This document shows positions 10,540 to 18,879 of a stretch of DNA of 59,377 nucleotides, piece by piece. This DNA comes from Alkalihalophilus marmarensis DSM 21297. Its GTDB lineage: Bacteria > Bacillota > Bacilli > Bacillales > Bacillaceae_D. The stretch covers positions 1-59,377 of the forward strand of contig NZ_ATAE01000093.1 in assembly GCF_000474275.2 (NCBI RefSeq), in the 5' to 3' direction. The notes below the pieces were generated by a model. The model saw only the letters and a program-made list of their open reading frames with translations. It did no database searches and was not told where the DNA came from. Made by a program: the position numbers and the translations under genes. The first letter of the stretch is position 1. Each line of letters starts with the position of its first letter.

Positions 10540-10548
10540 TGCTACAAT
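10540..10548 (+). promoter_or_regulatory. Extended -10 promoter for gltX
   Basis: TGCTACAAT at 10540-10548 is an extended -10 (TGn plus TACAAT) 38 bases before the gltX start. No good -35 is visible. Confidence 0.5.
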
Positions 10549-10585
10549 AAAAAGCATACTATTTTAGAAATGGAAGGTGCATGAA

Positions 10586-12040
10586 ATGGGTAGTGAAGTG
10601 AGAGTACGTTTTGCTCCTAGTCCGACGGGGCATTTACATATTGGTGGTGCCCGCTCGGCATTATTTAATTATTTATTTGCAAAAAGCCAAGGCGGAAAGT
10701 TTATTCTTCGCATTGAGGATACAGATCAAGCTCGCAATGTAGAGACTGCGACAGAAAAATTAATGGACAGTTTGAAGTGGCTTGGAATTGAGTGGGATGA
10801 GAGTGTTGACGTAGGAGGCGAATATGGTCCTTACAGCTGTATGGAGCGTATTGACCTATACAAAGAATATATTCAAAAGCTTATTGATGAAGGCAAAGCG
10901 TATTACTGCTATATGACGGAAAGCGAGTTAGAAGCAGAGCGTGAAGAGCAGCTTGCACGTGGCGAAACGCCTAAATACAGCGGTCGTGATCGTAACTTGA
11001 CTGAAAGTGAGCGTAAAGCATACGAAGAAAAGGGCCTCAAGCCTGTTGTTCGTTTCCGCGTGCCTGAGGGTCAGGATATTGTGATTGATGATGCGGTAAG
11101 AGGGAAAGTAACATTTGAGTCTGACGGCATTGGTGATTTCGTTATTGCAAGAAAAGACGGCGTGCCGATGTATAACTTTGCTGTAACAGTTGATGATCAT
11201 TTAATGAAGATCACACATGTCATTCGTGGTGAGGAGCATTTATCTAATACACCACGCCAAGTAATGCTTTATCAAGCATTTGGCTGGGAAACTCCTCGTT
11301 TTGCTCATGCATCATTAATTTTAAATCCTAATCGTCAGAAGATGAGTAAGCGTGATGAGTCAATTATTCAATTTGTGGAACAATATAAAGAGCTTGGTTA
11401 CATGCCGGAAGCCATTGTGAACTTTCTATCATTACTTGGCTGGTCACCAGTCGGAGAAGAAGAGATCTTCTCTATGAAAGAGCTAGGAGAGCAATTTTCG
11501 CTTGACCGTGTAGCAAAGGCTCCTGCTGTATTTGACACAGATAAGCTGACGTGGATGAATAACCAGTACATTAAAGAAGCAGAGCTAGAGAGAGTTCTTG
11601 AGCTGACCATTCCTCATCTAGAGAAAGCAGGAAGACTGCCTGAAGATATGAACGAAGAGCGTCTTGAGTGGACGAAACGCTTAGTAAGCCTGCATCAAGA
11701 AAAACTCCATTACGGTGCAGAAATTGTTGAGTTAACAGAGTTGTTCTTTAAGGCAGAAATTGATTATAATGAAGAAGCACAAAAAGTACTTGATGAAGAG
11801 CAAGTACCTGAAGTGATGAAGCATTTCTTAAGTGAACTTGAAGAGCTTGACATATTTGAAGCTGCAGAGATTAAGGCTGCTATTAAGTCGACTCAAAAAG
11901 CGACAGGCCAAAAAGGCAAGAATCTTTTCATGCCAATCCGTGTAGCAACAACCGGCCAGACGCATGGTCCAGATCTTTTAGTTTCAATTGAACTTCTAGG
12001 CAAAGCAGTCGTTACAGCTCGCCTTAAAAGTCTTTTATAA
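10586..12040 (+). CDS. gltX: Glutamyl-tRNA synthetase
   Basis: GltX charges tRNA-Glu, and in Bacillota also tRNA-Gln for later amidation by GatCAB. This 484-residue class I synthetase has the HIGH-type motif HIGG (18-21) after APSPTGHL and the KMSKR loop (252-256). The anticodon-binding domain fills the C-terminal third. I chose ATG 10586 because GGAAGGTG (10572-10579) is about six bases upstream and the family starts MGxEVRVR. GTG 10577 would add three residues and lies in that site. No T-box precedes it; the T-box after it belongs to cysE. Confidence 0.96.
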   Translation: MGSEVRVRFAPSPTGHLHIGGARSALFNYLFAKSQGGKFILRIEDTDQARNVETATEKLMDSLKWLGIEWDESVDVGGEYGPYSCMERIDLYKEYIQKLIDEGKAYYCYMTESELEAEREEQLARGETPKYSGRDRNLTESERKAYEEKGLKPVVRFRVPEGQDIVIDDAVRGKVTFESDGIGDFVIARKDGVPMYNFAVTVDDHLMKITHVIRGEEHLSNTPRQVMLYQAFGWETPRFAHASLILNPNRQKMSKRDESIIQFVEQYKELGYMPEAIVNFLSLLGWSPVGEEEIFSMKELGEQFSLDRVAKAPAVFDTDKLTWMNNQYIKEAELERVLELTIPHLEKAGRLPEDMNEERLEWTKRLVSLHQEKLHYGAEIVELTELFFKAEIDYNEEAQKVLDEEQVPEVMKHFLSELEELDIFEAAEIKAAIKSTQKATGQKGKNLFMPIRVATTGQTHGPDLLVSIELLGKAVVTARLKSLL

Positions 12041-12054
12041 ATAGTGTTATCGTG

Positions 12055-12081
12055 TTGAGAGGGAAAAGTAAGGAATATAAT
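12055..12081 (+). promoter_or_regulatory. Promoter of the cysE-cysS T-box transcript
   Basis: TTGAGA (12055-12060) and TATAAT (12076-12081) are separated by 15 bases, which is short. It sits immediately upstream of the T-box leader, supporting the assignment. Confidence 0.55.
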
Positions 12082-12087
12082 TGCTTT

Positions 12088-12300
12088 TTAGAGAGAACCA
12101 TCATCGGCTGAAAGTGGTTTAAGCAATGATTTCTGAACATGCACCCTTGAGCCTTTCTCTGAATCACTCCGGTTTAGTAGGGGAAAGCGAGTGGCGTCGT
12201 TATATGCCATAGAGATAGTGTGAGGGATACTCCCTTTTACTAAAACAGAGTGGAACCGCGCTAGGCGCCTCTGTGCATATACTGCACAGGGGCGTTTTTA
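12088..12300 (+). ncRNA. T-box riboswitch, cysteine-tRNA specific
   Basis: The leader has the canonical T-box AGAGTGGAACCGCG (12247-12260) just before a terminator. Stem I is closed by AGAGA/TCTCT pairing and carries TGC (12140-12142), a cysteine codon, in the specifier region. In the antiterminator bulge TGGA, the variable base A would pair with U73, the discriminator base of tRNA-Cys, an independent agreement. Uncharged tRNA-Cys would favour antitermination and expression of cysE-cysS, the expected control for these genes. Confidence 0.93.
12266..12300 (+). terminator. T-box regulated terminator
   Basis: A 12-bp stem (12266-12277 with 12283-12294, one G-T wobble) with loop TATAC is followed by TTTTTA. 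Its 5' side would compete with the antiterminator formed with the T-box. Confidence 0.9.
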
Positions 12301-12342
12301 TTTTTATAAAAAGAGATAATTTTCAAAGGGGGAGGAGAAGCG

Positions 12343-12993
12343 ATGAGAAAAATCATACGAACGCTCATGAATGATGTAGATGTGGTGTTTAGTCAGGACC
12401 CTGCTGCTAGAAGTCGGGTAGAAGTGATTTTTACCTACTCAGGAGTTCATGCGATCTGGTCACACCGGCTCGCTCATTGGATGTGGAAAAAGAAGTTTTA
12501 CTTCTTAGCAAGATTGCAATCACAAATCAGTCGCTTTTTCACCGGAATTGAAATTCATCCTGGAGCAGTCATTGGCCAAAGGTTATTTATTGACCACGGC
12601 ATGGGTGTTGTCATTGGGGAGACTTGTGAGATCGGGGATAATGTGACGATTTACCAAGGTGTAACATTAGGTGGAACAGGGAAGGAAAAAGGCAAGCGCC
12701 ACCCGACTATAGCAGATGGTGTATTGATTGCCTCTGGTGCTAAAGTGTTAGGATCATTTTTAATTGGAGAGAATGCTCGTATAGGAGCAGGTTCGGTTGT
12801 ATTAAAGCCTGTACCTCCTAATTCAACCGTAGTAGGGATACCAGGAAAGATTGTTATTCAAGATGGAGTAAAAGTAGAACACGGCTTAAATCATCATCTA
12901 TTACCAGATCCTATAGCCGATAAATTAAAAGAGTTAGAAGATGAGGTTCGCGATCTGCGTAAGCAGCTAGAAGAACAAAGACAATCAAAATAG
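12343..12993 (+). CDS. cysE: Serine O-acetyltransferase
   Basis: CysE acetylates L-serine with acetyl-CoA, the first committed step of cysteine synthesis. The 216-residue protein has an N-terminal helical part and then a left-handed beta-helix of hexapeptide repeats (about residues 70-180), with the conserved [11 protein letters not shown] segment containing the catalytic histidine, and a charged C-terminal coiled tail. The first gene after the cysteine T-box, with a strong GGGGGAGG site. Grouping with cysS couples cysteine supply to tRNA charging. Confidence 0.95.
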   Translation: MRKIIRTLMNDVDVVFSQDPAARSRVEVIFTYSGVHAIWSHRLAHWMWKKKFYFLARLQSQISRFFTGIEIHPGAVIGQRLFIDHGMGVVIGETCEIGDNVTIYQGVTLGGTGKEKGKRHPTIADGVLIASGAKVLGSFLIGENARIGAGSVVLKPVPPNSTVVGIPGKIVIQDGVKVEHGLNHHLLPDPIADKLKELEDEVRDLRKQLEEQRQSK

Positions 12994-13047
12994 TAATTAA
13001 CGATTAATAAAACTAATGAATGATTAACAGTTGAAGGAGTCGATCAT

Positions 13048-14445
13048 ATGGCGATTCAGCTATATAACAGCTTAACAAAGAAAAAAGAAACATTTGTACC
13101 GATGGAAGAGGGGAAAGTTAAGATGTATGTGTGCGGGCCTACCGTGTATAACTACATCCATATTGGTAATGCAAGACCGCCGATTGTCTATGATATGGTC
13201 AGACGTTATTTAGAATATCGCGGGTATGAGGTAGAATTTATCTCTAATTTCACAGATGTAGATGATAAAATCATCCGTGCTGCTCACGAACTTGGAGAAG
13301 ACGTATTCGCTGTGGCGAATCGTTTCATTGAAGAATATCACAATGATACGTGCGCACTCGGAGTCAAAAAGGCTAATAAACACCCTCGTGTAACAGAGAC
13401 GATTCCAGAAATTATTGACTTTGTGGCTAAATTAATTGAAAAAGAATACGCTTATGAGTCGGGGGGAGATGTTTATTTCCGTACCAAGAAATTTGAAGGC
13501 TACGGCAAGCTATCTTCTCAATCGATAGATGACCTTCGCTCTGGTGCGAGAATTGAAGTAGATGAGCGAAAGGAAGACCCGCTTGATTTTGTATTGTGGA
13601 AAGCGGCTAAAGAAGGAGAAGTTTCTTGGGAGAGTCCGTGGGGAGATGGCCGTCCAGGCTGGCATATTGAATGCTCTGCGATGGTGAAGAAATATTTAGG
13701 CGATACGATCGATATTCATGCCGGCGGAAAAGATTTATCTTTCCCCCATCATGAAAATGAAATCGCCCAATCGGAAGCTTTAACTGGAAAAACGATGGCA
13801 AATTACTGGATGCACAATGGATTTATTAATATAAATAACGAAAAAATGTCGAAATCACTCGGTAATTTTGTTTTAGCACATGATATTATTCGACAGCATT
13901 CTGCAGAAGTCGTACGTTTCTTCATGCTGACTGCTCACTATCGCAGCCCGATTAATTTCAGCGACGAGCTGCTAGATGGAGCTAAGAATGGATTAGAGCG
14001 TCTTCGCACGGCTGTTTCAAGCTTAGAGCACCGCTTAGGGGAATCGGCTGATTACGGAGAGAAAGCAGAATGGTTAACGAAAATTTCGCAGCTGAAAGAA
14101 ACGTTTATCAATGAAATGGACGATGATTTTAATAGCGCAAACGGCATTTCAGTCATGTTTGACCTTGCTAAAGAGGCGAATCGTTACTTGCGTGAAGAAC
14201 AAACATCTAAAGAAGTCTTGCAGGCATTCATCGCTTTATTTGATGAGTTAGCAGGTGTTCTAGGGATTGTGGTGCGTACCCAAGCAGAACTTTTAGATAC
14301 AGAAATAGAAGCCTTGATTGAAGAGCGTAATGAAGCTCGTAAATCGCGTAACTTTAAGCGTGCAGATGAGATTCGCGATCAGCTGAAGGATCAAGGTATT
14401 TTGCTTGAAGACACTGCGCAAGGTGTTAGGTGGAAACGAGGTTAA
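13048..14445 (+). CDS. cysS: Cysteinyl-tRNA synthetase
   Basis: CysS charges tRNA-Cys. The 465-residue class I enzyme shows Cys29, the first zinc ligand that recognises the cysteine thiol, the HIGN motif (38-41), the WHIECSAM and [11 protein letters not shown] segments that complete the zinc site, and KMSKS (266-270). The C-terminal DALR-type helical domain binds the tRNA. The start has an AAGGAG site at a normal distance. mrnC begins one base beyond its stop. Controlled by the upstream T-box. Confidence 0.97.
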   Translation: MAIQLYNSLTKKKETFVPMEEGKVKMYVCGPTVYNYIHIGNARPPIVYDMVRRYLEYRGYEVEFISNFTDVDDKIIRAAHELGEDVFAVANRFIEEYHNDTCALGVKKANKHPRVTETIPEIIDFVAKLIEKEYAYESGGDVYFRTKKFEGYGKLSSQSIDDLRSGARIEVDERKEDPLDFVLWKAAKEGEVSWESPWGDGRPGWHIECSAMVKKYLGDTIDIHAGGKDLSFPHHENEIAQSEALTGKTMANYWMHNGFININNEKMSKSLGNFVLAHDIIRQHSAEVVRFFMLTAHYRSPINFSDELLDGAKNGLERLRTAVSSLEHRLGESADYGEKAEWLTKISQLKETFINEMDDDFNSANGISVMFDLAKEANRYLREEQTSKEVLQAFIALFDELAGVLGIVVRTQAELLDTEIEALIEERNEARKSRNFKRADEIRDQLKDQGILLEDTAQGVRWKRG

Positions 14446-14446
14446 G

Positions 14447-14854
14447 ATGAAATTAATAGAACCGAATACAGATTTAACACAGCTTAATGCATTAGCGCTT
14501 GCTTATATGGGCGACTCGGTATTAGATATGTATATTCGTTACTATCTTATTGCGCAAGGTAAAGTAAGACCGCATCGGCTGCACGTAGAAGCAACGCGCT
14601 TTGTATCAGCTAAAGCACAAGCCAAAGTGGTTTACTCCTTATTAGATGAAGAATTTTTTACAACGGAAGAAGAGGCCGTGCTAAAGCGCGGCCGCAATGC
14701 AAAGTCAGGCTCGATCCCAAAGAATACCGATGCTAATACGTATCGCTATTCTACCGGGTTTGAGGCTGTGCTTGGCTATCTTTATTTACAAGGTGAAAAT
14801 GCACGATTAGATCAAGTGATGGAAAAGGTCGTTGCTATATTGGATGAAAAATAA
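14447..14854 (+). CDS. mrnC: Mini-ribonuclease III, 23S rRNA maturation
   Basis: MrnC is a dimeric RNase III-like enzyme without a double-stranded-RNA binding domain; it trims 23S rRNA precursor ends. The 135-residue product begins with the [10 protein letters not shown] segment (about 16-25), where the catalytic Asp of the RNase III family lies, and stops where the dsRBD would start in ordinary RNase III. ATG 14447 is right after the cysS stop. The longer frame from 14405 only overlaps cysS. Adjacent to the rRNA methylase rlmB. Confidence 0.93.
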   Translation: MKLIEPNTDLTQLNALALAYMGDSVLDMYIRYYLIAQGKVRPHRLHVEATRFVSAKAQAKVVYSLLDEEFFTTEEEAVLKRGRNAKSGSIPKNTDANTYRYSTGFEAVLGYLYLQGENARLDQVMEKVVAILDEK

Positions 14855-14887
14855 ATAATAAAAGTAAATGGAAGGAGGCGTGAGAGT

Positions 14888-15637
14888 ATGAAACAGGAGT
14901 TTATTTTAGGGAAAAATCCGGTCATTGAGGCTCTTCGCGCAGGACATGCTATTAATAAAATTTGGATTGCAGAGGGGTCCAATAAAGGACAAATGACTAA
15001 GGTTGTGCAGCTGGCAAAAGAGCAAGGCGTCCTAATCCAAAATGCTCCAAAGAAAAAGCTTGAGCAGTTAGTAGACAGCTCAAATCACCAAGGGGTTGTT
15101 GCTTCGATTGCTGCCTATGAATATGCTGAGATGGATGATTTGTTTGCACTTGCTGAAAAACGCGGGGAAGAGCCTTTCTTTCTTATTCTAGATGAAATAG
15201 AAGATCCTCATAATTTAGGCTCTATCATGCGGACAGCTGATGCTGCAGGTGCACACGGAATTATTATCCCAAAACGTCGTGCAGTCGGCCTCACGCAGAC
15301 AGTTGCCAAAGCTTCAACCGGGGCGATTGAGTATATCCCGGTGGTACGCGTCACTAATATTGCAAGAACGATGGATGATTTGAAGAAGAGAGGCTTATGG
15401 TTTGCCGGCACAGATGCAAAAGGGAGTGCGGATTACCGTCAAGCTTCATTTGATATGCCGATTGGGTTAGTGATTGGCAGTGAGGGGAAAGGAATCAGCC
15501 GCTTAATTAAAGAGAAATGTGATTTTCTGATTCAGATTCCAATGGTCGGACAAGTTACTTCCCTTAATGCATCGGTTGCAGCGAGCCTTTTGATGTATGA
15601 AGTGTATAGAAGACGTCATCCATTAGGAAGCAAGTAA
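14888..15637 (+). CDS. rlmB: 23S rRNA 2'-O-methyltransferase RlmB (TrmH family)
   Basis: A SPOUT-class methyltransferase that modifies a ribose (Gm2251 in E. coli numbering) in the peptidyl-transferase region of 23S rRNA. The 249-residue protein has an L30e-like N-terminal substrate-binding domain (to about residue 75) and the three SPOUT motifs: the DPHNLGSIMRTADAAG segment, GSEGKGISRL, and the C-terminal SLNASVAASLLMYE knot segment. A GGAGG site precedes ATG 14888. rae1 starts one base after its stop. Confidence 0.93.
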   Translation: MKQEFILGKNPVIEALRAGHAINKIWIAEGSNKGQMTKVVQLAKEQGVLIQNAPKKKLEQLVDSSNHQGVVASIAAYEYAEMDDLFALAEKRGEEPFFLILDEIEDPHNLGSIMRTADAAGAHGIIIPKRRAVGLTQTVAKASTGAIEYIPVVRVTNIARTMDDLKKRGLWFAGTDAKGSADYRQASFDMPIGLVIGSEGKGISRLIKEKCDFLIQIPMVGQVTSLNASVAASLLMYEVYRRRHPLGSK

Positions 15638-15638
15638 A

Positions 15639-16151
15639 ATGAAAGATATTCTCCTTGTAGATGGTTACAACATGATTGGAGCATGGCCGGAGCTGAGAGC
15701 ATTAAAGGATCGTGATCTCGCTCTGGCGCGTGATCGTCTCGTTGAGCGGATGGCTGAGTATCAAGCTTTTACTGGGTATGAGGTGAAGGTCATCTTTGAT
15801 GCTCATATGGTTGCAGGAATTGGGAAGCAGTATCTTAACTATCGTGTGGATGTGATCTATACGAAAGAAAATGAAACTGCAGATGAACGAATCGAGAGAC
15901 TTGTGCTTGATCTGAAACAAATTGATACAAGAATTCATGTAGCTACTTCTGACTTTACAGAGCAATCACTAATCTTTGGAAGTGGTGCATTAAGGAAGTC
16001 AGCCAGAGAGTTATTAATTGAACTTGAAGTGGCAGATAAGGGGATTGAAGAAAGTGTCGAAACTACACGAAAAAAGCGAGATTCGACAAAACTGCCGCTA
16101 AATGAAGAAATAATTGAAATTTTTGAAAGATGGCGTCGAGGCGGCAGATGA
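15639..16151 (+). CDS. rae1: Ribosome-associated NYN-domain endoribonuclease Rae1 (YacP)
   Basis: Rae1/YacP enters the ribosomal A site and cuts certain mRNAs in a translation-dependent manner. The 170-residue product is a single NYN (PIN-like) domain, starting with the metal-binding DGYNMIGAW (8-16) and containing conserved acidic residues in VIFDAHM and ETADERIERL. It starts one base after rlmB stops. The 3' end is closely followed by the sigH promoter. Confidence 0.9.
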   Translation: MKDILLVDGYNMIGAWPELRALKDRDLALARDRLVERMAEYQAFTGYEVKVIFDAHMVAGIGKQYLNYRVDVIYTKENETADERIERLVLDLKQIDTRIHVATSDFTEQSLIFGSGALRKSARELLIELEVADKGIEESVETTRKKRDSTKLPLNEEIIEIFERWRRGGR

Positions 16152-16155
16152 GTGG

Positions 16156-16185
16156 TTGACCGGCTGGAAATCTGTGCTATATAAT
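16156..16185 (+). promoter_or_regulatory. Promoter upstream of sigH
   Basis: TTGACC (16156-16161) and TATAAT (16180-16185) are separated by 18 bases. A second TATAAT at 16191-16196 is close by. The -35 lies only five bases after the rae1 stop. In B. subtilis, sigH has its own AbrB-controlled promoter, so an independent promoter is expected. Confidence 0.65.
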
Positions 16186-16227
16186 TATCGTATAATTTGG
16201 ACAACATCCAAGGTCGGGGGGATTGTC

Positions 16228-16881
16228 GTGCACATGGACCTTCAAGAAACGGTAACAAAGCTCAATTATGATCAAGTTGATGATGATGTGTTAGTGGAAC
16301 AAGTGCGTATGGGGGATAGTGGTGCTCTAGAGTTTCTGATCAACAAGTACAAGAATTTTGTACGAGCAAAAGCTCGGTCGTACTTTTTGATAGGGGCAGA
16401 TCATGAGGACATTGTCCAAGAAGGTATGATAGGCCTTTACAAAGCTGTCCGAGATTTTAAAGGGGACAAGCTTGCATCATTCAAGGCATTTGCAGAACTA
16501 TGTATTACCCGTCAAATCATTACCGCAATCAAGACAGCTACGAGACAAAAGCATATTCCGCTTAACTCGTATGTTTCACTTGATAAGCCGCTTTATGATG
16601 AAGAGTCAGACCGTACATTATTGGATGTAATCTGTGGAAGTCGAGTAACCAATCCAGAAGATCTATTAATCAACCAAGAAGAGTTTGAAGATATCGAGCT
16701 TAAAATGGGGGAGATCTTGAGTGAACTCGAGCGACAAGTGTTAATGCACTACCTCGATGGAAGGTCCTATCAAGAAATTTCTGAGGATCTAAATCGTCAT
16801 GTAAAATCAATAGATAATGCCTTGCAGCGTGTAAAGCGTAAGCTAGAGCGTTACGTAGAGTTAAAAGGTATTACGCTATAA
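16228..16881 (+). CDS. sigH: RNA polymerase sigma-H factor
   Basis: SigH directs early sporulation, competence and stationary-phase transcription. The 217-residue sigma-70-type protein is strongly similar to known SigH: region 2 contains the VRAKARSYFLIGADHEDIVQ stretch and the YKAVRDF DNA-melting segment, and region 4.2 the YQEISEDLNRHVKSIDNAL helix-turn-helix. I prefer GTG 16228, six bases after a GGGGGG site; ATG 16234 (12 bases away) is a close alternative. A terminator follows. Confidence 0.95.
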   Translation: MHMDLQETVTKLNYDQVDDDVLVEQVRMGDSGALEFLINKYKNFVRAKARSYFLIGADHEDIVQEGMIGLYKAVRDFKGDKLASFKAFAELCITRQIITAIKTATRQKHIPLNSYVSLDKPLYDEESDRTLLDVICGSRVTNPEDLLINQEEFEDIELKMGEILSELERQVLMHYLDGRSYQEISEDLNRHVKSIDNALQRVKRKLERYVELKGITL

Positions 16882-16891
16882 GGAGCACTAG

Positions 16892-16925
16892 AGCCTGGTT
16901 CTATGTCAACCAGGTTCTTTTTCTT
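16892..16925 (+). terminator. Terminator after sigH
   Basis: AGCCTGGTT (16892-16900) pairs with AACCAGGTT (16908-16916), loop CTATGTC, then CTTTTTCTT. Confidence 0.85.
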
Positions 16926-16980
16926 GTAGTACTTGAAGTGGTGAATCTATCAGCCAATCAGTTGGTATCACTAGAAGCAA

Positions 16981-17009
16981 TTGACACTTAATAGCTGCTA
17001 TGCTACAGT
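16981..17009 (+). promoter_or_regulatory. Promoter of rpmG
   Basis: TTGACA (16981-16986), 17 bases, then TACAGT (17004-17009) with a TGc extension (17001-17003). It follows the sigH terminator and precedes the L33 gene. Confidence 0.65.
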
Positions 17010-17044
17010 TAAAGAGTGTGTATACAGCTGTACGGAGGTGCCTG

Positions 17045-17194
17045 ATGCGTAATAAAGTAATACTAGCCTGTGAGATTTGTCATTCAAGAAATTATACAAC
17101 TCAAAAGAATAAACTAACTCACGTTAACCGCATTGAGGTGAAGAAGTTCTGTAAGTTGTGCAATGAGCACACTCTTCATCGTGAAACCAAGTAA
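17045..17194 (+). CDS. rpmG: 50S ribosomal protein L33, zinc-binding form
   Basis: A 49-residue L33 near the E site of the large subunit. Two zinc-ribbon pairs, CEIC and CKLC, are intact, so this is the zinc-binding (C+) paralogue rather than the zinc-independent one. ATG 17045 is six bases after GGAGGTG; upstream in-frame codons back to 17000 lack a site. Position before secE-nusG is conserved in Bacillota (rpmGB in B. subtilis). Confidence 0.92.
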   Translation: MRNKVILACEICHSRNYTTQKNKLTHVNRIEVKKFCKLCNEHTLHRETK

Positions 17195-17233
17195 TACAGA
17201 TGGAGCGGTTCTTTTTTTGGCTTTTTTTACACC

Positions 17234-17264
17234 TTGACTTGGATGAAACTTAAGCAGATATATT
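17234..17264 (+). promoter_or_regulatory. Candidate promoter of secE-nusG
   Basis: TTGACT (17234-17239) is followed by GATATATT. TATATT at 17259-17264 gives a 19-base spacer, GATATA at 17257-17262 gives 17. No other good promoter lies in this 272-base gap; the leader to secE would be about 200 bases, with no clear structure seen. Confidence 0.5.
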
Positions 17265-17466
17265 AACTCTATATAAAAACTTGAGCGGATATAGAAATAA
17301 AAAGACAAAGGTGAAAAGTTTTGCTTCACGGTAAAGCCTCTAAAATAAGACAAGCTTTGCCTATGGATGGGACGTTGGTTTGGTCTTGTTTATGTGCTCA
17401 CATAAACAATTTCGGAATAGATACGCATTTATTTGTCTATATTGATTGGTGCTGGAGGTGTCTGCC

Positions 17467-17661
17467 ATGGCTGGCGGCGAAAAGAACATTGGTAAGTTTT
17501 TTAAAGATGTCGTACTTGAGATGAAACGTGTATCGTGGCCTACGCGTAAAGAATTAACTCGCTACACTTGGGTGGTTCTTGGTACGGTTGCGTTTATTAC
17601 TGTTTTCTTTGCAATTGTAGACTACGGAATCTCTTCTGCTGTTCGTTTATTACTCGGATAA
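17467..17661 (+). CDS. secE: Preprotein translocase subunit SecE
   Basis: SecE clamps SecY in the protein-conducting channel. The 64-residue product is the short, single-span Gram-positive form: a cytoplasmic amphipathic part with the conserved EMKRVSWPTRKEL segment and one membrane helix (about 37-59). ATG 17467 is six bases after GGAGGTG. A longer frame from 17446 includes that site and is rejected. Cotranscribed with nusG. Confidence 0.94.
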   Translation: MAGGEKNIGKFFKDVVLEMKRVSWPTRKELTRYTWVVLGTVAFITVFFAIVDYGISSAVRLLLG

Positions 17662-17705
17662 ACCAGCGGGATAGCTTTCAGTCTTGGTTAAGTATGGTTT
17701 GAGAG

Positions 17706-17738
17706 AAGGAGGGAAGGACAAAACCGTCCTATTAAACA
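17706..17738 (+). promoter_or_regulatory. nusG ribosome binding site separated from the start by a hairpin
   Basis: AAGGAGGG (17706-17713) is 24 bases before ATG 17738, too far for normal initiation. Between them AGGAC (17715-17719) and GTCCT (17726-17730) form a perfect 5-bp stem with loop AAAACC. Folding this 16-base element leaves an effective spacing of eight bases. No in-frame start lies closer. This decides the nusG start and suggests a structure-bridged binding site. Confidence 0.6.
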
Positions 17739-18271
17739 TGGAGAAAAATTGGTATGTGGTTCATACGTATTCAGGCTATGAAAATAAAGTAAAAGCAAAC
17801 TTGGAAAAACGTGTTGAGTCAATGGATATGACTGACAAAATTTTCCGAGTGCTTGTTCCTGTTGAAGAAGAAACGGAAGTGAAAAACGGGAAAACAAAGC
17901 AAGTGACAAAAAAGGTATTTCCTGGTTATGTTATTGTTGAGATGGTCATGACAGACGATTCATGGTATGTTGTACGTAACACACCTGGAGTAACTGGCTT
18001 TGTCGGCTCTTCGGGTGCGGGTTCAAAACCTACAGCGTTATTACCTGAAGAAGCAGAAGCGATCTTGAAACAAATGGGTGTAAGTGAGCCTAAAGCTGAT
18101 CTTGATTTTGAATTAAAAGAATCAGTTAAGGTGAAGGAAGGTCCATTTGCTAACTTTATCGGATCGATTGAAGAAATTTATTTGGACAAACAAAAGATTA
18201 AAGTGCATGTAAATATGTTCGGTCGTGAAACCCCGGTAGAGCTTGAATTTGATCAAGTTGAAAAGATTTAA
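17738..18271 (+). CDS. nusG: Transcription termination/antitermination factor NusG
   Basis: NusG binds the RNA polymerase clamp and, in Bacillus, promotes pausing and intrinsic termination. The 177-residue protein has the NGN domain, starting MEKNWYVVHTYSGYE, and a C-terminal KOW domain containing VKEGPFANFIGSIEEI. ATG 17738 is chosen by strict conservation of this N-terminus; the open frame reaches back to 17684 but has no better start. The unusual spacing of its ribosome binding site is described separately. Confidence 0.95.
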   Translation: MEKNWYVVHTYSGYENKVKANLEKRVESMDMTDKIFRVLVPVEEETEVKNGKTKQVTKKVFPGYVIVEMVMTDDSWYVVRNTPGVTGFVGSSGAGSKPTALLPEEAEAILKQMGVSEPKADLDFELKESVKVKEGPFANFIGSIEEIYLDKQKIKVHVNMFGRETPVELEFDQVEKI

Positions 18272-18282
18272 TTCAAAAAAAC

Positions 18283-18311
18283 TTGAAAGTTATCTCTGAA
18301 GGTGATAAAAT
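18283..18311 (+). promoter_or_regulatory. Promoter of rplK-rplA
   Basis: TTGAAA (18283-18288), 17 bases, then TAAAAT (18306-18311) with a TGa extension (18303-18305). It lies just after the nusG stop, so rplK-rplA can be transcribed apart from secE-nusG. Confidence 0.72.
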
Positions 18312-18347
18312 CTTCATGTTTGATAATGGTTTTACTACATGAACCAT

Positions 18348-18373
18348 CGGGTGCATGATTGCATCCGTTTTTT
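18348..18373 (+). terminator. Terminator/attenuator in the rplK leader
   Basis: CGGGTGCA (18348-18355) pairs with TGCATCCG (18360-18367, one G-T) around loop TGAT, followed by six T. It is downstream of the rplK promoter and upstream of the gene, so it may attenuate as well as end nusG transcripts. A hairpin ATGGTT/AACCAT (18326-18331, 18342-18347) abuts it. Confidence 0.7.
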
Positions 18374-18374
18374 G

Positions 18375-18406
18375 AGTGGGAGGGTGTAGACACCCGGATA
18401 ACCACA
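18375..18406 (+). promoter_or_regulatory. Putative L1-binding mRNA element before rplK
   Basis: AGTGGGAGG begins at 18375. GTGG (18376-18379) pairs with CCAC (18402-18405) and GGGTGT (18382-18387) with ACACCC (18390-18395), leaving an asymmetric loop GA opposite GGATAA. The sequence and loop resemble the L1-binding stem of 23S rRNA (GGTGGGAGG opposite AAATACCACC). L1 is known to repress the L11-L1 mRNA in other bacteria by this mimicry. Confidence 0.6.
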
Positions 18407-18430
18407 TCACGGACTAAGGAGGTGTGTCAC

Positions 18431-18856
18431 GTGGCTAAAAAGGTAATTAAAATGGTTAAATTACAAATTCCTGCTGGTAAAGCTAATCCAGCGCCGCCGG
18501 TTGGTCCTGCATTAGGTCAAGCAGGTGTTAATATCATGGGATTCTGTAAAGAATTTAACGCTCGTACTTCAGATCAAGCGGGTCTTATCATCCCGGTAGA
18601 AATTACGGTATTTGAAGACCGTTCGTTTACATTCATCACTAAAACTCCACCTGCTGCTGTTCTTCTTAAGAAGGCTGCTGGTATCGAGTCAGGTTCTGGT
18701 GAGCCTCACATTAAGAAAGTTGCAACAGTTAAGCGTGATAAAGTACGCGAGATTGCTGAAACGAAGATGCCAGACCTAAACGCAGCTGATGTTGAAGCAG
18801 CTATGCGTATGGTTGAAGGTACTGCACGTAGCATGGGTATCGTGATTGAAGACTAA
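18431..18856 (+). CDS. rplK: 50S ribosomal protein L11
   Basis: L11 forms the GTPase-associated centre and is needed for the stringent response through RelA. The 141-residue protein has the proline-rich N-terminal domain ([19 protein letters not shown]) that swings over the rRNA and a C-terminal 23S-binding domain. Start GTG 18431 is six bases after AGGAGGTG (18417-18424) and gives the usual VAKKVIK N-terminus; the longer frame from 18359 runs through the leader and is not used. Confidence 0.96.
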   Translation: MAKKVIKMVKLQIPAGKANPAPPVGPALGQAGVNIMGFCKEFNARTSDQAGLIIPVEITVFEDRSFTFITKTPPAAVLLKKAAGIESGSGEPHIKKVATVKRDKVREIAETKMPDLNAADVEAAMRMVEGTARSMGIVIED

Positions 18857-18879
18857 TTTGTAACATTGTTTTTTTATGG

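Noticed and set aside
17195-17233. T-rich tract after rpmG as an intrinsic terminator
   Set aside because: Two runs of seven T are present but no stable stem precedes them; only a weak 4-bp pairing is possible.
17684-17737. Upstream start for nusG at TTG 17684 or TTG 17699
   Set aside because: Neither has a ribosome binding site, and the added residues (with the binding site translated within them) are not found in NusG.
18375-18406. Hairpin before rplK as a second terminator
   Set aside because: It has no T run after the stem, and its sequence is shared with the element before rplA, pointing to protein binding instead.
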